Positions 36,740 through 48,120 of a stretch of 64,000 nt of DNA are shown here, piece after piece. Location: positions 9,920,001 through 9,984,000 of the forward strand of contig NC_066272.1 of NCBI RefSeq assembly GCF_905404315.1, given 5' to 3'. The notes under the pieces were generated by a model. It was not told the origin of the DNA. It searched no databases and worked only from the letters and a program-made list of their open reading frames with translations. This DNA comes from Leptidea sinapis (taxonomy: Eukaryota; Arthropoda; Insecta; Lepidoptera; Pieridae). Numbering within the stretch: the first letter of the stretch is position 1; every line of letters starts with the position of its first letter. Position numbers and translations under genes: made by a program.

Positions 36740-37920
36740 CAACACTTCTTAGAAGAGTATCCAAGCTGATAGAGGAGAGTGAGCCAGTGGAAGCGGGCTT
36801 TAGAAAAAACTTTTCAATGGTTGATCACATACGCACCTTAAACCAAATAATAAAATATAGAGAAGTACTTGGAATATAAAAAACCCCTCTTATAGCCCTC
36901 ATCGATTACTCCAAACCATTTGACTATATCCCACATATGTATTTGGAGACCTCTAAGCGAACAAGAAATTAATCGCGACTACATAGAGCTGATCCAGGAA
37001 ATTTACAAAAATAGTACAGAAAGAGTAAGACTAGAGACAGCCGAACAAACATGCAAGATAGAGCGAGTAGAGAAGCAAGGAGATCTATTTCCCCCAACCT
37101 CTTTATTGTTTTCCTAGAGTACATCTTCAAACGACTAGACTGGAAAGAGATGGGAGTTAAAATCAATGGCAAATACCTATCTCATCTGAGATTTGTAGAT
37201 GATTGGTAATACTGGCTGAAAATCTAATCCAACTATCATTCACAATAGGGTCTCTTAGCATATTAGTCGATTTAATGAGGAAAAAACTCAAGTATTGACA
37301 AACAAATTCAAAACACCAATAGCAATTAACACAAGAACTTTAGAATATGTGGAAGAATATATTTACCTCGGTAACTAACCTCATTAGAAACATGTACAGA
37401 AAAAGAAATAAGCAGGCAGATCAAAAATACATGGAGTTAATAGTGGGGTTGGAAGGATGTTGTTAAGGCTTTTCTACCAGTCACACTGAAAACAAAGGCC
37501 ACGTACATATAACCTCACTTACGCCTGTCAAACCTGGTCCCTTACAAAAAAAAACAATTGTGAAGAAGCTGTCAAAAAGCTATGAGAGTAGCTTTGTTGA
37601 CTTAAAGTTAAGATAAAGTGGAGAACTTACTATTCATAGCAAAACGAAAGCCAAAGATGTGATCCTGAATGTGATAGGATACTGAAATTGAAGTGGAGAT
37701 GGGCTGGCCATCTACAGAGATTAACAACAAACCGGTGGTGTTAAGCAGTCACAAATTGGGATCCTCGACATACAAATAGAAGGAAAGTACAGACATTTAA
37801 GAGATGGGAAGTGATGGTAAACGTTGAGGGGGGAGACATTGGAAGAGAGAAGCCAGAGATAGACACCAATGAAGATGAGAAACAAGGACGAGGCTATTAA
37901 AAAAGTTAGGCATTTATATT
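36740..37920 (+). pseudogene. Non-LTR reverse transcriptase remnant, multiply frameshifted
   Basis: Pieces in changing frames include EAGFRKNFSMVDHIRTLNQI, PLIALIDYSKPFDYIP (RT finger/palm), FIVFLEYIFKRLDW, and YLSHLRFVDD with the catalytic motif altered from A-D-D to V-D-D. Then follow LEYVEEYIYLG, and later LKLKWRWAGHLQR from the C-terminal part. The order matches a complete RT domain. Many indels and the missing endonuclease make it a fossil. It is a different family from the YADDS copy at 0.8 kb. Confidence 0.7.
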
Positions 37921-38868
37921 TTCATTAATTTAGATTTACAAAATATTTATTTGTAAACACTAAATAAAACTAAACTTCTACTAAAAATTTTCAAGTAGCG
38001 TACAAAATACTGGTAAGGTTATTTTATCATTTCTGATTTGTAAATAGATATCTATCCAGATAGATCCCCCCTATATAGTTAAAATATTAATATAACCCAA
38101 AACTATGTTTGCGGCCAGTTTCCATGAGTTCTACTATCGAAGACACGTTTATATCTAGGTGACTGCATGCTCGCTTCTTGTTTTTCTTTAACTTTGACCT
38201 TATCATGTAAGTCATTATTTTGAGTCTTATAACGGAGTCCAGTAGAATCAAACCAGCACATCAGGTGCAGAACTTCTATTCGTGTCTCATAATACTATAG
38301 TTACTATATGTTTGTAATTCTCAGACATATTGTTTCATTTGATAGTTATACTTAACTCGGGCAGCATAACACAATATCTATATAAAAAATAATAATAATT
38401 GTTATTGCAATGCATTTCATATGGAAGCGCTATTTATATTTGAAAAAGTACTTCCCCATCATCTGTCTATCTATTCGTTCCGATTAGTATCCGAAAAAAC
38501 TATCCCTAGCTCACGAGTGAGTTCTATTGTTTTTAAGCCATTTTCTGCTTACAAGAGCGTATCAACAGAATACTTTGAAAAAAAGTACGACTATATTTCG
38601 GATGACTGTTCAATTTAGAATTTAGGCAAAGTATTTTAAGAACAGACTCCTACGAGTGATCTATTTCGGATGACCCTTGCTGCGACGGTCAACCCTACTC
38701 TCGCTGAAGCTAAATATAAATACTACAATAAGTACTATATTATTTTTGCAATCATTGTCCCCAGCAAGTCAAAAAAGGGAATAAATGTAAATCTGTTTCA
38801 AGTACTGCCACAAACAAAAAGCGATATAGTGTAGAAAGTTTATATCCGATACTACAATTGCACACTTA
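37921..38868. other. AT-rich stretch, nothing recognised
   Basis: The 65-codon plus frame at 38421 has no motif, splice site or repeat support. Confidence 0.45.
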
Positions 38869-39171
38869 CGGCCGTTTCCAATATTCAGTCTATCTCTTAC
38901 TTGAAATAAAAATCGTAACTATAGTTGACTTTTCTGTCCCAATAAACTTATTGACGGACCTTATCCGTACACGCTGTCTGTCAATGGGACGATGTGTAGC
39001 TTACCAGCGATAGAAGTTTGTATGGAAATTGCAATTCACGCGTCCCAATATAAGGCGATAAGAATGACTTATCTGGTATATTGGGACAGCTTCAGATTAT
39101 TGACAATTAATTACTGATAGTAGAAGGTAGTAATTTATCTATATCTGTAGATAGTATATTGGGAACGGCCG
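38869..39171 (-). mobile_element. MITE, CGGCCGTTCCCAATAT family, copy 3
   Basis: Inverted copy of 303 bp, flanked by TTA on both sides, a clean 3-bp target duplication. Confidence 0.8.
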
Positions 39172-39689
39172 TTAATAAACACGGGTACTAAAACAAAGTA
39201 GTTTTATCTAATGGTGATAACATTCTTTAACTCTCTGATGATCTGTGAAGACGTCTTCGGGTGGGTTCCAAAGTACTAATTCCGACCTCAAACATAGTAC
39301 AGTCTTCCACTTGCGGTTGTATATTAGAATTTTTTTAAAACATTAAAAACCCGAACATTTTCGGATGATTTAACTATTCCTTAGCGTATTTTATTTGTAA
39401 TTCTTGATAAGTAGCTGGACAATTTTAATTCTTTATGCAATGGACCCTTTAACTGCGCATTGCTGAAATTCCGTCCGAATATATAAACAAATAAAGAAAA
39501 TTATGATTTTCAAATATTAAATTCTTTATTTTTTTATTTTACTTTATTCGACAAACCAACAATAGTCATGCACAAATGTAAAAATATCAACAAGGAGACT
39601 TTAAACTGAAAGACACATAGCAAAAACATCAATAACTGGCATGTACAAAAGATTTAGAGACTTTAAAGAAGTGTAACAAAAATAATAGT

Positions 39690-40050
39690 AATTTCTACAA
39701 ATTAGCTCCCTTACGAAGGGAGTCAATGACATTCTGACGAAAGCAGGTTGATGTGGAATTAAATAAATTGAGTTGCTGATTATTTTGAGAAACTGTATTA
39801 AATTGGCGACAAATACGATTGATGCAGGAGTTATATGCTAGGTTAGTACGGCTACGACTATCTTTAAATATGTTGTTGGTACAATCTGTACGTTTAGGGA
39901 TTTTACAATTGAAATTTATTTTTAGTAATAATGAAGAATCCGTTTGATTATTAATTATTTTATGAAGTAGCATTGTGACAAGCTGAAATAATAACTGAAT
40001 ATGAGGTAGAAAAACATAAATTAAAAAAGCAGACGAATTTTTGGTCAAAT
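39690..40050 (-). pseudogene. Probable LINE C-terminal remnant
   Basis: A 117-codon minus-strand frame ends with INFNCKIPKRTDC, RSRTNLAYNSCINRICRQFN and FRQNVIDSLRKG. The spacing of FN..P, RTN, and ICRQFN resembles the C-terminal tail of non-LTR elements. No other support; it may be an unrelated chance frame. Confidence 0.35.
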
Positions 40051-40579
40051 TAATTTAATCATGTTTCTTTAAACAAAGTATATGAATCTCATTATCTTCC
40101 TTATCGGTGCATGTCACCAATACTGTATCGCAAAGTAACTGTATTTGCCGTGTGTGATAACAGCTTGCAATGTGATAACCAACGGATATAAATAATTGGG
40201 ACGGGCTTCGTGTCGTAATAGCAACAGAGCTGTGCTAATCTATTTTCAACACTAGGTGGTACCAATTATTAAGTGACACGGATGAAAATAAATTATAATT
40301 AGAGTAAGGATATATATGATCACCACCAATGTAAAGCTACATTTTCATGGAATATATCCGAATTGCATAAAATCCAGAAGAACAGTAAGTAACAAATGCA
40401 TAAGAAAATCAAAATGGTGGATGAACTCCGGATGCGTCGCTTTTTGTAAACATCAAATCAAATACGTGGACTCCCCAAGCAATCCCTTAGTTTCATAGAA
40501 ACAGTTGTTCTGAAGGAGAGTTGTAGTGTGCCGTATGTCTATATGTTTTATTGTGCTGTATGTTTGTCTGTCATAGAGA

Positions 40580-40775
40580 ATATACTTAATTATCATCAAC
40601 GCTTTCACCAACTGGATGTTTGGCGATCATGTTTAACGATGTTCACTATACAACCAATCTGTGGTATGGACGTGCCGTATTTTCAGGTTAATACTGCGTG
40701 GGTTCATAAAGAAATTGTATAATCCTTCCTCAGGCAATGGCAACGCTTATGTGATCCTCAAGTGAATCAAGTGGC
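40580..40775 (+). pseudogene. CR1/Jockey-type LINE fragment
   Basis: The frame codes HQLDVWRSCLTMF, corresponding to HHLDVWRSSIVRFSWNFLP of the copy at 42.04 kb. It ends with a degraded piece matching the 3' region (AATCCTTCCTCAGGCAATGG, CAACGCTTATGTGATCCTC). Confidence 0.5.
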
Positions 40776-40854
40776 GCCCAAATGAAAATGCGGAAAACAA
40801 TATTATATAAATTTAATCTTAGAAAAAAATGCGAGCCAAAATCCTTGCTTTTTA

Positions 40855-41640
40855 TTGACAGGCTACCTTAACAGGGACCGCGGTGCTGCAAGAGACCATG
40901 AATCAGGTGACTTATATCGCTTGTCCTCCTATTCCATAATACAATATGAACAACCAGAATATTCCAAGTTCAGGATCTCCGACACATGTGGATTACATTT
41001 TGAAGTTAAAAACTTTCCTGCGTTGATCAGATTTGATTTATCATACCTTATCATATCAGCCTTACGGTGACTACGAGAGGAACATTATATAAGGATATTG
41101 AAGGATTGGCGAACAGACTTAGTTCTGAAGCATACGCGGTTAAAAATATTAGACAATTAACTGACGTAGATACGGCGCGACTAGTATACTTTAGTTATTT
41201 CCATAGTATTATGTTCTATGGTATATTGCTATGGGCCAACGCTGCCGATATAGATACAATATTTGTGCTGCAGAAGAGGGCTATTTATAACCTAAGTCCG
41301 TAAGAATCATTGAGAGCAAAATTTAAGGAAATTAACATTTTGACTGCTGCTTCTCAATATATTCTTGATAATGTAATGTATGTTCATAAGCACATTAAGA
41401 AATTTGATAGAAACTGCGACAATCATAATTGTTAACACGAGGAACAGTCCGCCCTCAGGCTATTAAATAATAAGTTAAATTGAACGATGTTACTTTGTAA
41501 CCATATTTTTTATGAAAAAAAAAGAAGCCCGCTGAGTTCGTTGCACCCGTTCTTCTCAGGTCTGAGGCATACTTTTTGGAATGGGGGGTAGTTTTGACTT
41601 TCAATATGTAACCTAATAATAATAAAATTTGAATTTGATA
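40855..41640 (+). pseudogene. CR1-like LINE 3' portion
   Basis: From 41073 the frame reads GTLYKDIEGLANRLSSEAYA, RQLTDVDTARLVYFSYFHSI, MFYGILLWAN, then after a stop RAKFKEINILTAASQYILDN. It ends in the 3' UTR CCGCCCTCAGGCTATTAAAT and AGCCCGCTGAGTTCG. The tail is shared with 27.66-28.1 kb (minus) and 50.95-51.13 kb (minus). 5' truncated. Confidence 0.7.
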
Positions 41641-42019
41641 AGAAACATAACAGCGAGTTGAGTTGAAAACAATAATTATGAAGGAGACTTGTTATAATAA
41701 TAATAAAATATATTTATGAGGATGAAATCACAATGATATCTAGCACAATATACATAAATATCACATTGCATTTCCAACAAGATGTGGCTTCAATGAATAA
41801 GTCAAGACTTTAATTAATGACTCTGACACTAGAGGACTATTGGTGCTAACTATGACATATTTGTCTTACTTTGTTCAATGTGGTGTTTATTAAAAGGCAG
41901 CTGGTAAAATAGAATTGTTTATTAATAGCACCTGAGTGGACCGCACTCTGCTCTGAAAACTTGAGAACGTTTTTCCAGAGAAACCAAGATAGACCTTCGA
42001 CCTTCTTCGCACGACACCC

Positions 42020-42310
42020 CACTAGTTAGGATATCATCCCCACCATCTGGATGTGTGGCGGTCTTCCATAGTGCGGTTTTCATGGAACTTTCTTCCACGT
42101 ACTAAAAAGTTGTGGAATCAGCTTCCTTGTGCGGTGTTTCCAGGACGATACGACATGAGTACCTTCATAAAAGCGCGTAAGCCTTCCTTAAAGGCCGGCA
42201 ACGCTCCTGTGATTCCTCAGGTGTTGCAAGAGAATGAGGGCGGCGGTGATCATTTAACACCAGGTGACCCTGTACGCTCGTTTGTCCTCCTTTTTCATAA
42301 AAAAAAGACC
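42020..42310 (+). pseudogene. CR1/Jockey-type LINE extreme 3' end
   Basis: The frame codes HHLDVWRSSIVRFSWNFLPR, TKKLWNQLPCAVFPGRYDMS and a tail FLKGRQRSCDSSGV-like in an adjacent frame. It ends in a short A-run near 42299. Same family as 0.8-1.9 kb. Confidence 0.7.
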
Positions 42311-42604
42311 GATCCCCAAATATCCTGATGTAGTCAATTTTAACAAGCCTACAGCTGATTTCGGAGCCAAAATACAGATATAAAAATATGTTATTTTATA
42401 TAGATACCTACATATTACATTAGTCGTTTAAATAGACACCAAATATATAATATATGATTACTCAACTGATTAAAATGGTTAGGCAAGAATTTTTTGTTGA
42501 TAAAATGATTGGCTTAAAAAAGTAAGACTTCGTTATAGAGCTGTTGCTATTTAAATAACTATTATTGTATATTATCATTAGCAATTTATTGTATCGTAAG
42601 TATT

Positions 42605-42720
42605 TTTTTAACCGACTTAAAAAAAAGAGGAGGTTCTCAAGTCGTCGGTAATTTTTTTTTATGATTGTTACCTCAAAACTTGGTGAACCGATTTTGATTT
42701 TGATTTCCAAAAATAACAAT
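42605..42720 (+). repeat. ACCGACTT-type repeat fragment
   Basis: AACCGACTTAAAAAAAAGAG, GAGGTTCTCAAGTCGTCGGT and TTACCTCAAAACTTGGTGAA form a recognisable short repeat common in insect genomes. Only one copy is here; boundaries are unclear. Confidence 0.3.
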
Positions 42721-43014
42721 GATCGTAACTAGAATATTAATTAATTATAATTAGATTGTATAAAAATACGCAATTATTTTTATACTTTTAAGTGCACATT
42801 ATATTAAAGTCAATATTTTCATCTACGAGCGAGCGAGCAACACAAGTTAGAAAACCATTGAAAAATTATTTTGTTAAATCCAATGATGTTCTTATGTAAA
42901 GAAAACCTTGTTAAATTGATCAATATGAAATGGCTCAGCCTAGCGAAACTCTTTTTTTTTTTTGATTTTATGACCTGGTGACTAAGATCTTGCAGTCAAG
43001 TCTTTTTTTATTAT

Positions 43015-43270
43015 ACTCTCTAAGAAAACAGCGATTCACTCGATTGTATGAAACTTGCAGTTATTGATAGACTGACAGATGACGGCTATAATCTTGCAAA
43101 AAACGGTGATGGCCGATATCCCCTACGTTTTAAGCAACTGTTCGCTTTCAAACTTAGCCGGATTATACTTCGTACCAAAACTTACGTCAAACGACTGCAA
43201 GTTTCATTCTAAACTATATTTCATTTTTGTACTTCCCGCCTCTTATTATGTTGTACATGACACGGATGGC
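43015..43270 (+). repeat. 250-bp repeat with internal inverted repeat, copy 1
   Basis: Shares AGCGATTCACTCGATTGTAT, GATGGCTATAAT-type sequence and TAAGCAACTGTTCG with 47885-48120 (same orientation). ATGAAACTTGCAGT near the left and ACTGCAAGTTTCAT near the right are inverted, so the body could form a hairpin. Confidence 0.5.
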
Positions 43271-43899
43271 ATATAATGTTTTCATTCAGAATATAACAAA
43301 AAAAACATTTTTTTTTATACACAGTATAAAACTTAAATATCGGATACACACATAATGTTACATTAATCATTAATTGATGTTAAAATTAAGTTGTTTTCTT
43401 ACTTCGTGTGTTTTAATTATTTTATAAGTTTTTATATTCAAATGTGAGCTCCTCGTATTAGTGAAAGAAATTGAACATAACCTGTAAATCATCAATAAGC
43501 AAACGGTACAACTCGTAAACGGTAATCATTGAACCATGAGAGGTTTGTATTAATTATCAACAGCTCAGCCCTATCTCAGAGATACTATTTTGTTTGAGAA
43601 AGCTTTATTGGATAACGGAAGTCAACAGTTTCAACGTTGCTCTATAAAAGTGAATTATGGTTGCCACCCACGCAGGTCATATAGGAACTCTTAATAGAAT
43701 AATAGTTATATGACTCTGTGATAATAATTAACACCAATTTGAAGCAGTGTCGTTTTGTCTCTCTACATACGAAACATTTTAGGTATTTTCATCATACTAA
43801 AAACAAAAGAAATTATCTGAAAACATTTATGTATTACAAAAAAAATATTTAGATAGAGTTTTGTAAGATAAAAAATTAATTATCGTAATAAAAAAGGAT

Positions 43900-43971
43900 T
43901 TCCCGTACCGGGAATCGAACCCGAGCCTCCTGGGTGAAAGCCAGGTATCCTAGCCACTAGACCATACGGGA
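43900..43971 (-). tRNA. tRNA-Glu (anticodon UUC)
   Basis: The minus strand folds into a standard 72-nt cloverleaf. The acceptor stem TCCCGTA pairs with TACGGGA, with discriminator A at 43900. The A box is TGGTCTAGTGGCTAGGAT. The anticodon stem is CCTGG/CCAGG with loop CTTTCAC, and the B box is GGTTCGATTCC. It is followed by a run of six T (43895-43890), a typical Pol III terminator. No CCA is encoded, as expected for a eukaryote. There are no mismatches in any stem that I can see, so this is probably functional, unlike the tRNA-like repeats elsewhere in the window. Confidence 0.95.
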
Positions 43972-44531
43972 CCTGACATAATAGTTGAATTTTGTATTTA
44001 TTTCATTTTGAAGTACCAAATACTAAATTTATATCAACCATTTATATGTAGGTATATTAATAAATTATGACGAAATAATCTACTTTGTAAAATTTATACC
44101 GTTATAAGCAGTTACATTTATATTTAATGATTTAGTTCAAACAAAGTAGACAAAAGCCATAATATAAAGCACTTACTACTTATCATTACTGTAGTCAAAA
44201 TGAAAACATACCTATAACAAGTTAAATTCAAATTACTGTTTAAAACGTTATGCATTCTATAAGATCTGTGTGTGTTCCGGAGCTGTTAAAATGCTTTGTA
44301 GGCACATGGGCCCTCGTCAGTTCAAGTATTCCCCTTCTCGTTGCGACTGGTTCATTGAATACTTGAATAGCGTACAGACAGGGTGCACGGTTTAATCGCG
44401 TCTAAAGTTTACGAAAATTATACCTTACTATGGCAGCAGGGATATTATTATTATTACACATCCTAACTCATCTGTTCACACAAGCATAATATTTTAAATA
44501 TTTATTTAAGAATCTACTTTTTTCGTAGGTA

Positions 44532-44700
44532 TCTTCTATATATATATATATGTAATGCAAATGGTTTTTGTTTAAAGTTCAATCACGCCTAAACCACTGA
44601 TCGTATCGACATGAAACTAACACCATTCGATGCGAAATTTATCCTAGATGGTTTATGGCTTCTTTTTTTTAACGGCTAGTGTCATTATATAAGTATCGTA
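44532..44700 (+). mobile_element. Helitron-like 5' part
   Basis: A|TCTTCTATATATATATATAT followed by GTTCAATCACGCCTAAACCA. The 3' end was not recognised. Confidence 0.4.
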
Positions 44701-44889
44701 TATATATAAAGTTTGCATATTTAATTAGGAAATTACATTAATAGATTAAATCAGTTAATACTAAAATAGAACTTAAGTATGATGTCGGGTAATAAATATT
44801 ACTTCTTGTCTCAAACTAGTCATCATCGCTTTTTGTATAAAAAAAAACATAATTTTAGTTCCGTTGGTAGTTATGATCTAGTCATACTA

Positions 44890-45205
44890 TCTAATATATA
44901 AAATTCTCATGTCGCGGTGTTTGTAATTAAACTCCTTCGAAACGGCTTGACCGATTCTCATGAATTTTTGAGTGCATACTGGGTAGGCTGAGAATCGGAC
45001 AACATCTATTTTTCATCCACCTAAATGTTAAGGGTGGTCCACGCCAATTTTTTTTTTAAATATTTTTGACATTTTTAAATTTCTTTGATTTTGAGTGAGC
45101 TTTAAAGAATACATACAACTTCAAATTTTCACCCATCTACGATCAACAGTTACTTTTGTATCGCGATTTTAATATCGGCAATACAACGTTTGCTGGGTCA
45201 GTTAG
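44890..45205 (+). mobile_element. Non-autonomous Helitron, forward, 3' end mutated
   Basis: A|TCTAATATATAAAATTCTCA to ACGTTTGCTGGGTCAGTTAG|T: the final CTAG is TTAG. The body (GCATACTGGGTAGGCTGAGA, CACCCATCTACGATCAACAG) matches the copy at 19.34 kb. Confidence 0.8.
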
Positions 45206-45371
45206 TGTTTTAATAAAATTGGCACCAAGAGCAACACGACACATGATTCCTTGAGAATTCTTTTGACTTTTACTCGTACGGTCTCTGAGCAAAAGTTATA
45301 AAAGAAATAATGCTACCTACTTAATTGTCTTATCTGTTTATTTATTTTCATGTATGTATCTATATGTTAAA

Positions 45372-45660
45372 TCTTTAAACGCGCAATTCTTATTATTATA
45401 ATCTGATTCTCGGAAACGGCTCCAATGATTTTCATAAAATTTAGCATACAGGGGATATCGGGGGCGATAAATCGATCTAGCTAGGTTTCAATTAAAAAAA
45501 AAATGAAGTTTTATCCGTGTTTTAATGAGAAACTGCTACAATAACATTAGAATACAATGGTAAATTTCGCCATTATGTACTAGACTATATGAGCTCAGAT
45601 GGGACATTGGGTGATCCGGAAAGCAGAAGACCCAGGTTCGAATCCAGATGTCCTATAACT
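45372..45660 (+). mobile_element. Helitron, TCTTTAAACG family, with tRNA-like 3' part
   Basis: Starts A|TCTTTAAACGCGCAATTC. The 3' part has TGAGCTCAGATGGGAC (A-box-like) and CAGGTTCGAATCC (B-box) in place of the CTAG end seen in the 33.2 kb copy. Confidence 0.5.
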
Positions 45661-45837
45661 TTTTTTTGTTCAATTTTCGTACATTCAATAAAATAAAAAT
45701 AAAAAAATCTTTTACAACTACATTCTGTTCATGTCATCCGGTCGTATAAGTCCGAGCAACAATTTCCGGTCTCAGTTAGCCGGAATCAGAAGTGATCCAC
45801 GTGATGTAAACGCCAGTAGCACTATAAAGTTATAAAC

Positions 45838-46030
45838 CCTGCGCTTTCAGATAGCTGTGTATGAAAAGATTGCTGGGAGAGTTTCTTACGCGCCGCTTCT
45901 TCTCTCTCAGAGAGCCATTTGTTTCCGAAGCGGTGGTAGAGTTAGAAGTGACATCAAAAAGAATTCTAACGGAATCAATTTTGAAAAAATAAAACAACAA
46001 AGTCAATACGACCGCTACGCATGTTGACCG
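45838..46030 (-). repeat. Non-LTR retrotransposon 3' UTR tail
   Basis: The minus strand holds CCACCGCTTCGGAAACAAAT and GCGCGTAAGAAACTCTCCC, matching the tail at 9.11-9.27 kb. It abuts a plus-strand LINE fragment at 46.03-46.28 kb. Confidence 0.55.
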
Positions 46031-46275
46031 TCTTTTCAAAAATCTTTCTTCTTCTTTCTATGGAATAAGCTTCCTTGTTTTCAGGACTGTACGACAGACG
46101 ACATGGATACCTTCAAAACAAGCGTGTACACCATTATAAAATTGTTAAAAAACTTTTATATACCGTGATTTCTCTGGTGTTGTAAGAGAATGTGGGCGGC
46201 GATGATCACTTAACCGTAACCCGTACGCTCGTATGCCCTTCCTCCTTGTTTTCCTCTTCCATTAAAAATAAGGCT
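46030..46275 (+). pseudogene. CR1/Jockey-type LINE extreme 3' end, diverged
   Basis: It follows the 42.1-42.3 kb copy: LWNKLPCF-like codons, GACATGGATACCTTCAAAAC, GGTGTTGTAAGAGAATGTGG and GGCGATGATCACTTAACC. Frames are broken. Confidence 0.55.
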
Positions 46276-46378
46276 AAGTAAGTGTCATTGTATTGGCATC
46301 TAATGTAATCAACTACAATCAGATGAACCCCGTTCTCTTCCGTTGATGACTTAAATAAACTATAATATTTCATTTAAA

Positions 46379-46855
46379 TCTATATATATAAAAATGAATT
46401 GCTGTTCGTTATTTGTCCGATATTTGTTTTGTATGGACATATTTTCTATGAGAGAATTTATTGACGCACGGTTTGACAGTTCTGCTGTGAAACAATTTCA
46501 TTACAACAACAGGGAGCATATTTTACGAAGTAATTCTTGATGTTATGGTATATTATTGACAAATTCATAAAAAACATTATTTTATTTATTACTAGCTGAT
46601 ACCCCGCGACGTCGTTCGCGTACGTATTTTCACACCTTGGGTTACATTACTGGACTTTTAGTAGGGATCCCTAATTTTTTTGAAAATGTTATACAGCCTA
46701 TAACACTCGGGGATAATGTAGCTTCCCAACAGTGAAAGAATTATTCAAATCGGTTCAGTAGTTGCGGAGCCTATTCAAAACAAACAAAGAACCAAATCTT
46801 TCCTCTTTATAATATTAGTATAGATATACAGAACAACGTCTGTCGGGTCAACTAG
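46379..46855 (+). mobile_element. Outer Helitron, interrupted by a nested Helitron
   Basis: A|TCTATATATATAAAAATGAA at the left, ACGTCTGTCGGGTCAACTAG|T at the right. The body matches the fragment at 3.64-3.85 kb. Without the 233-bp insertion at 46592-46824 it is 244 bp. Confidence 0.85.
46592..46824 (-). mobile_element. Nested Helitron inside another Helitron
   Basis: The plus strand reads TTATTA|CTAGCTGATACC ... ATTAGTATAGA|TACAG-like sequence. Its own strand starts TCTATACTAATATTATAAAG, a widespread insect Helitron start, and ends CAGCTAG, with a GC-rich region near the 3' end (ACGTCGCGGGGT). The empty site is seen in the copy at about 3816 (TTTATTA|TGTACAG). Confidence 0.88.
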
Positions 46856-46951
46856 TAGTAAATAAAAATAAGTAATTGTCTAAAGTGGTTTGGCGAGAAA
46901 TTATGTCCCAGACTGAATGACGTCAAATAAACAAGAGATTTATCTATATAC

Positions 46952-47038
46952 CTGTATTATGTTTGTCCTCTTGTCTCTTCTCCATAACCAGCGGTTCTTT
47001 CACCTCAGCCATATCCACTATTTAATTTGCAACTTCAC
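46952..47038 (-). CDS. Probable first coding exon of an unrecognised gene (partial)
   Basis: On the minus strand an acceptor (ACTTCTAG, AG at 47040-47039) is followed by 26 nt of leader. An ATG at 47012-47010 in context GATATGG then opens MAEVKEPLVMEKRQEDKHNT plus one base of the next codon, and a GTATAT donor follows at 46951. The charged, hydrophilic start would suit the cytosolic N-terminus of a soluble or transporter protein, but the family cannot be named. Only 20 codons are visible; downstream exons were not found among the repeats at lower coordinates. A GC-richer segment at 47440-47560 could hold the upstream untranslated exon. Confidence 0.45.
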
Positions 47039-47399
47039 CTAGAAGTTGCAAAATAAAAAAAACATAATTGAAATTCGCAAAAGATAACAGTTTTCACTTT
47101 CGTTTAATTACAATTATTACGAATACATGTTTTGATAAGAATTCGAAGGTCGTTATAAAACATAATATCAGCCAAAATTAAACTAGTGAAATAGAGAATT
47201 CAGGTGTTGACAAATTTATTAAGTTATTACAACGCAATATGATGTTTGGCATCCAAATAAATAGTGAAAAACCTTTAATGCGTCTTAAGCTAAAAAAATA
47301 TTACGCCGACCATTCAATCCGAAAATAATCTAGATTCTTCGTATTTTTGCTTCAAATTTTATTAAATTAATTTATTTTCATGGATATATTACGGCAAAC

Positions 47400-47580
47400 A
47401 ATATCTAACACACCTTATCACTAAACAAAATAAGCGCGCAAAATATAACGATTCGTCTCGAACGCCAAGTCTCGCGTGCACGAGAGAGATTCAAATACTG
47501 CGCGACTTTGGCTAGCCTATCAACGCCCGTCGGCCGAGTAGGCAAATCTTAGTGTTGCCAGCACAAACGAATCCGCCACT
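47400..47580 (-). promoter_or_regulatory. GC-rich, CpG-containing segment, possible promoter/5' UTR exon
   Basis: This segment has many CpG dinucleotides (GCGCGC, CGTCTCG, CTCGCGTGCACGAG) in otherwise AT-rich DNA and lies 400-550 bp upstream of the probable first coding exon at 47.0 kb. A GATAAG|GTGTGT donor-like site sits at about 47411 on the minus strand. Promoter function is inferred from position and composition only. Confidence 0.25.
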
Positions 47581-47884
47581 CTTAGGGAATTATAAATACA
47601 CAAGAAACTACAATTATTTTCACAATTTTTTATAACTAAGCTTATAAAATAACGATTATATTATCGAGTAGTAATAATTTGGTAAATTTATTATACGATC
47701 GAAATATAGCCCAGTATCGGAAAATAAGTACGATTTTATTACTTTTGTTTTAGACGAGAAAACTAATAAGCAGGTAACCTGAAGTAGAGCGCTATCCATG
47801 AAATGACTGCAATATCAAAGATCTAAGGAGATGCGTAGTGAGTCTTTGGGGTTAGAGTATGCTTGAAGATCCCTAGGTGGTATG

Positions 47885-48120
47885 TAGCGAGCAGCCAACC
47901 GAAACTCTCTAAGAAAAAAGCGATTCACTCGATTGTATGAAACATGCAGTCATTGGTAGATTGACAGATGATGGCTATAATGTTGTAAAAACCGGAGATA
48001 GTCCACTACGTTGTAAGCAACTGTTCGGTTTCCAACTTTCATTGCACGTTTCATACTAAACTAAGTTTCAATTTATACTCAGGCAGTCCTGCCTCTTATA
48101 ACGTAGTATTTACATCCTCT
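47885..48120 (+). repeat. 250-bp repeat with internal inverted repeat, copy 2
   Basis: CTCTCTAAGAAAAAAGCGAT, TCACTCGATTGTATGAAACA, TGTAAGCAACTGTTCGG and TGCACGTTTCATACTAAACT match the 43.0 kb copy. It lies upstream of the probable gene start at 47.0 kb. Confidence 0.5.

Noticed and set aside
40316..40498. Plus frame starting MITTNVKLHFHG with a GTAAGT at 40389
   Set aside because: AT-rich, no partner exon, no upstream promoter features; could be chance.
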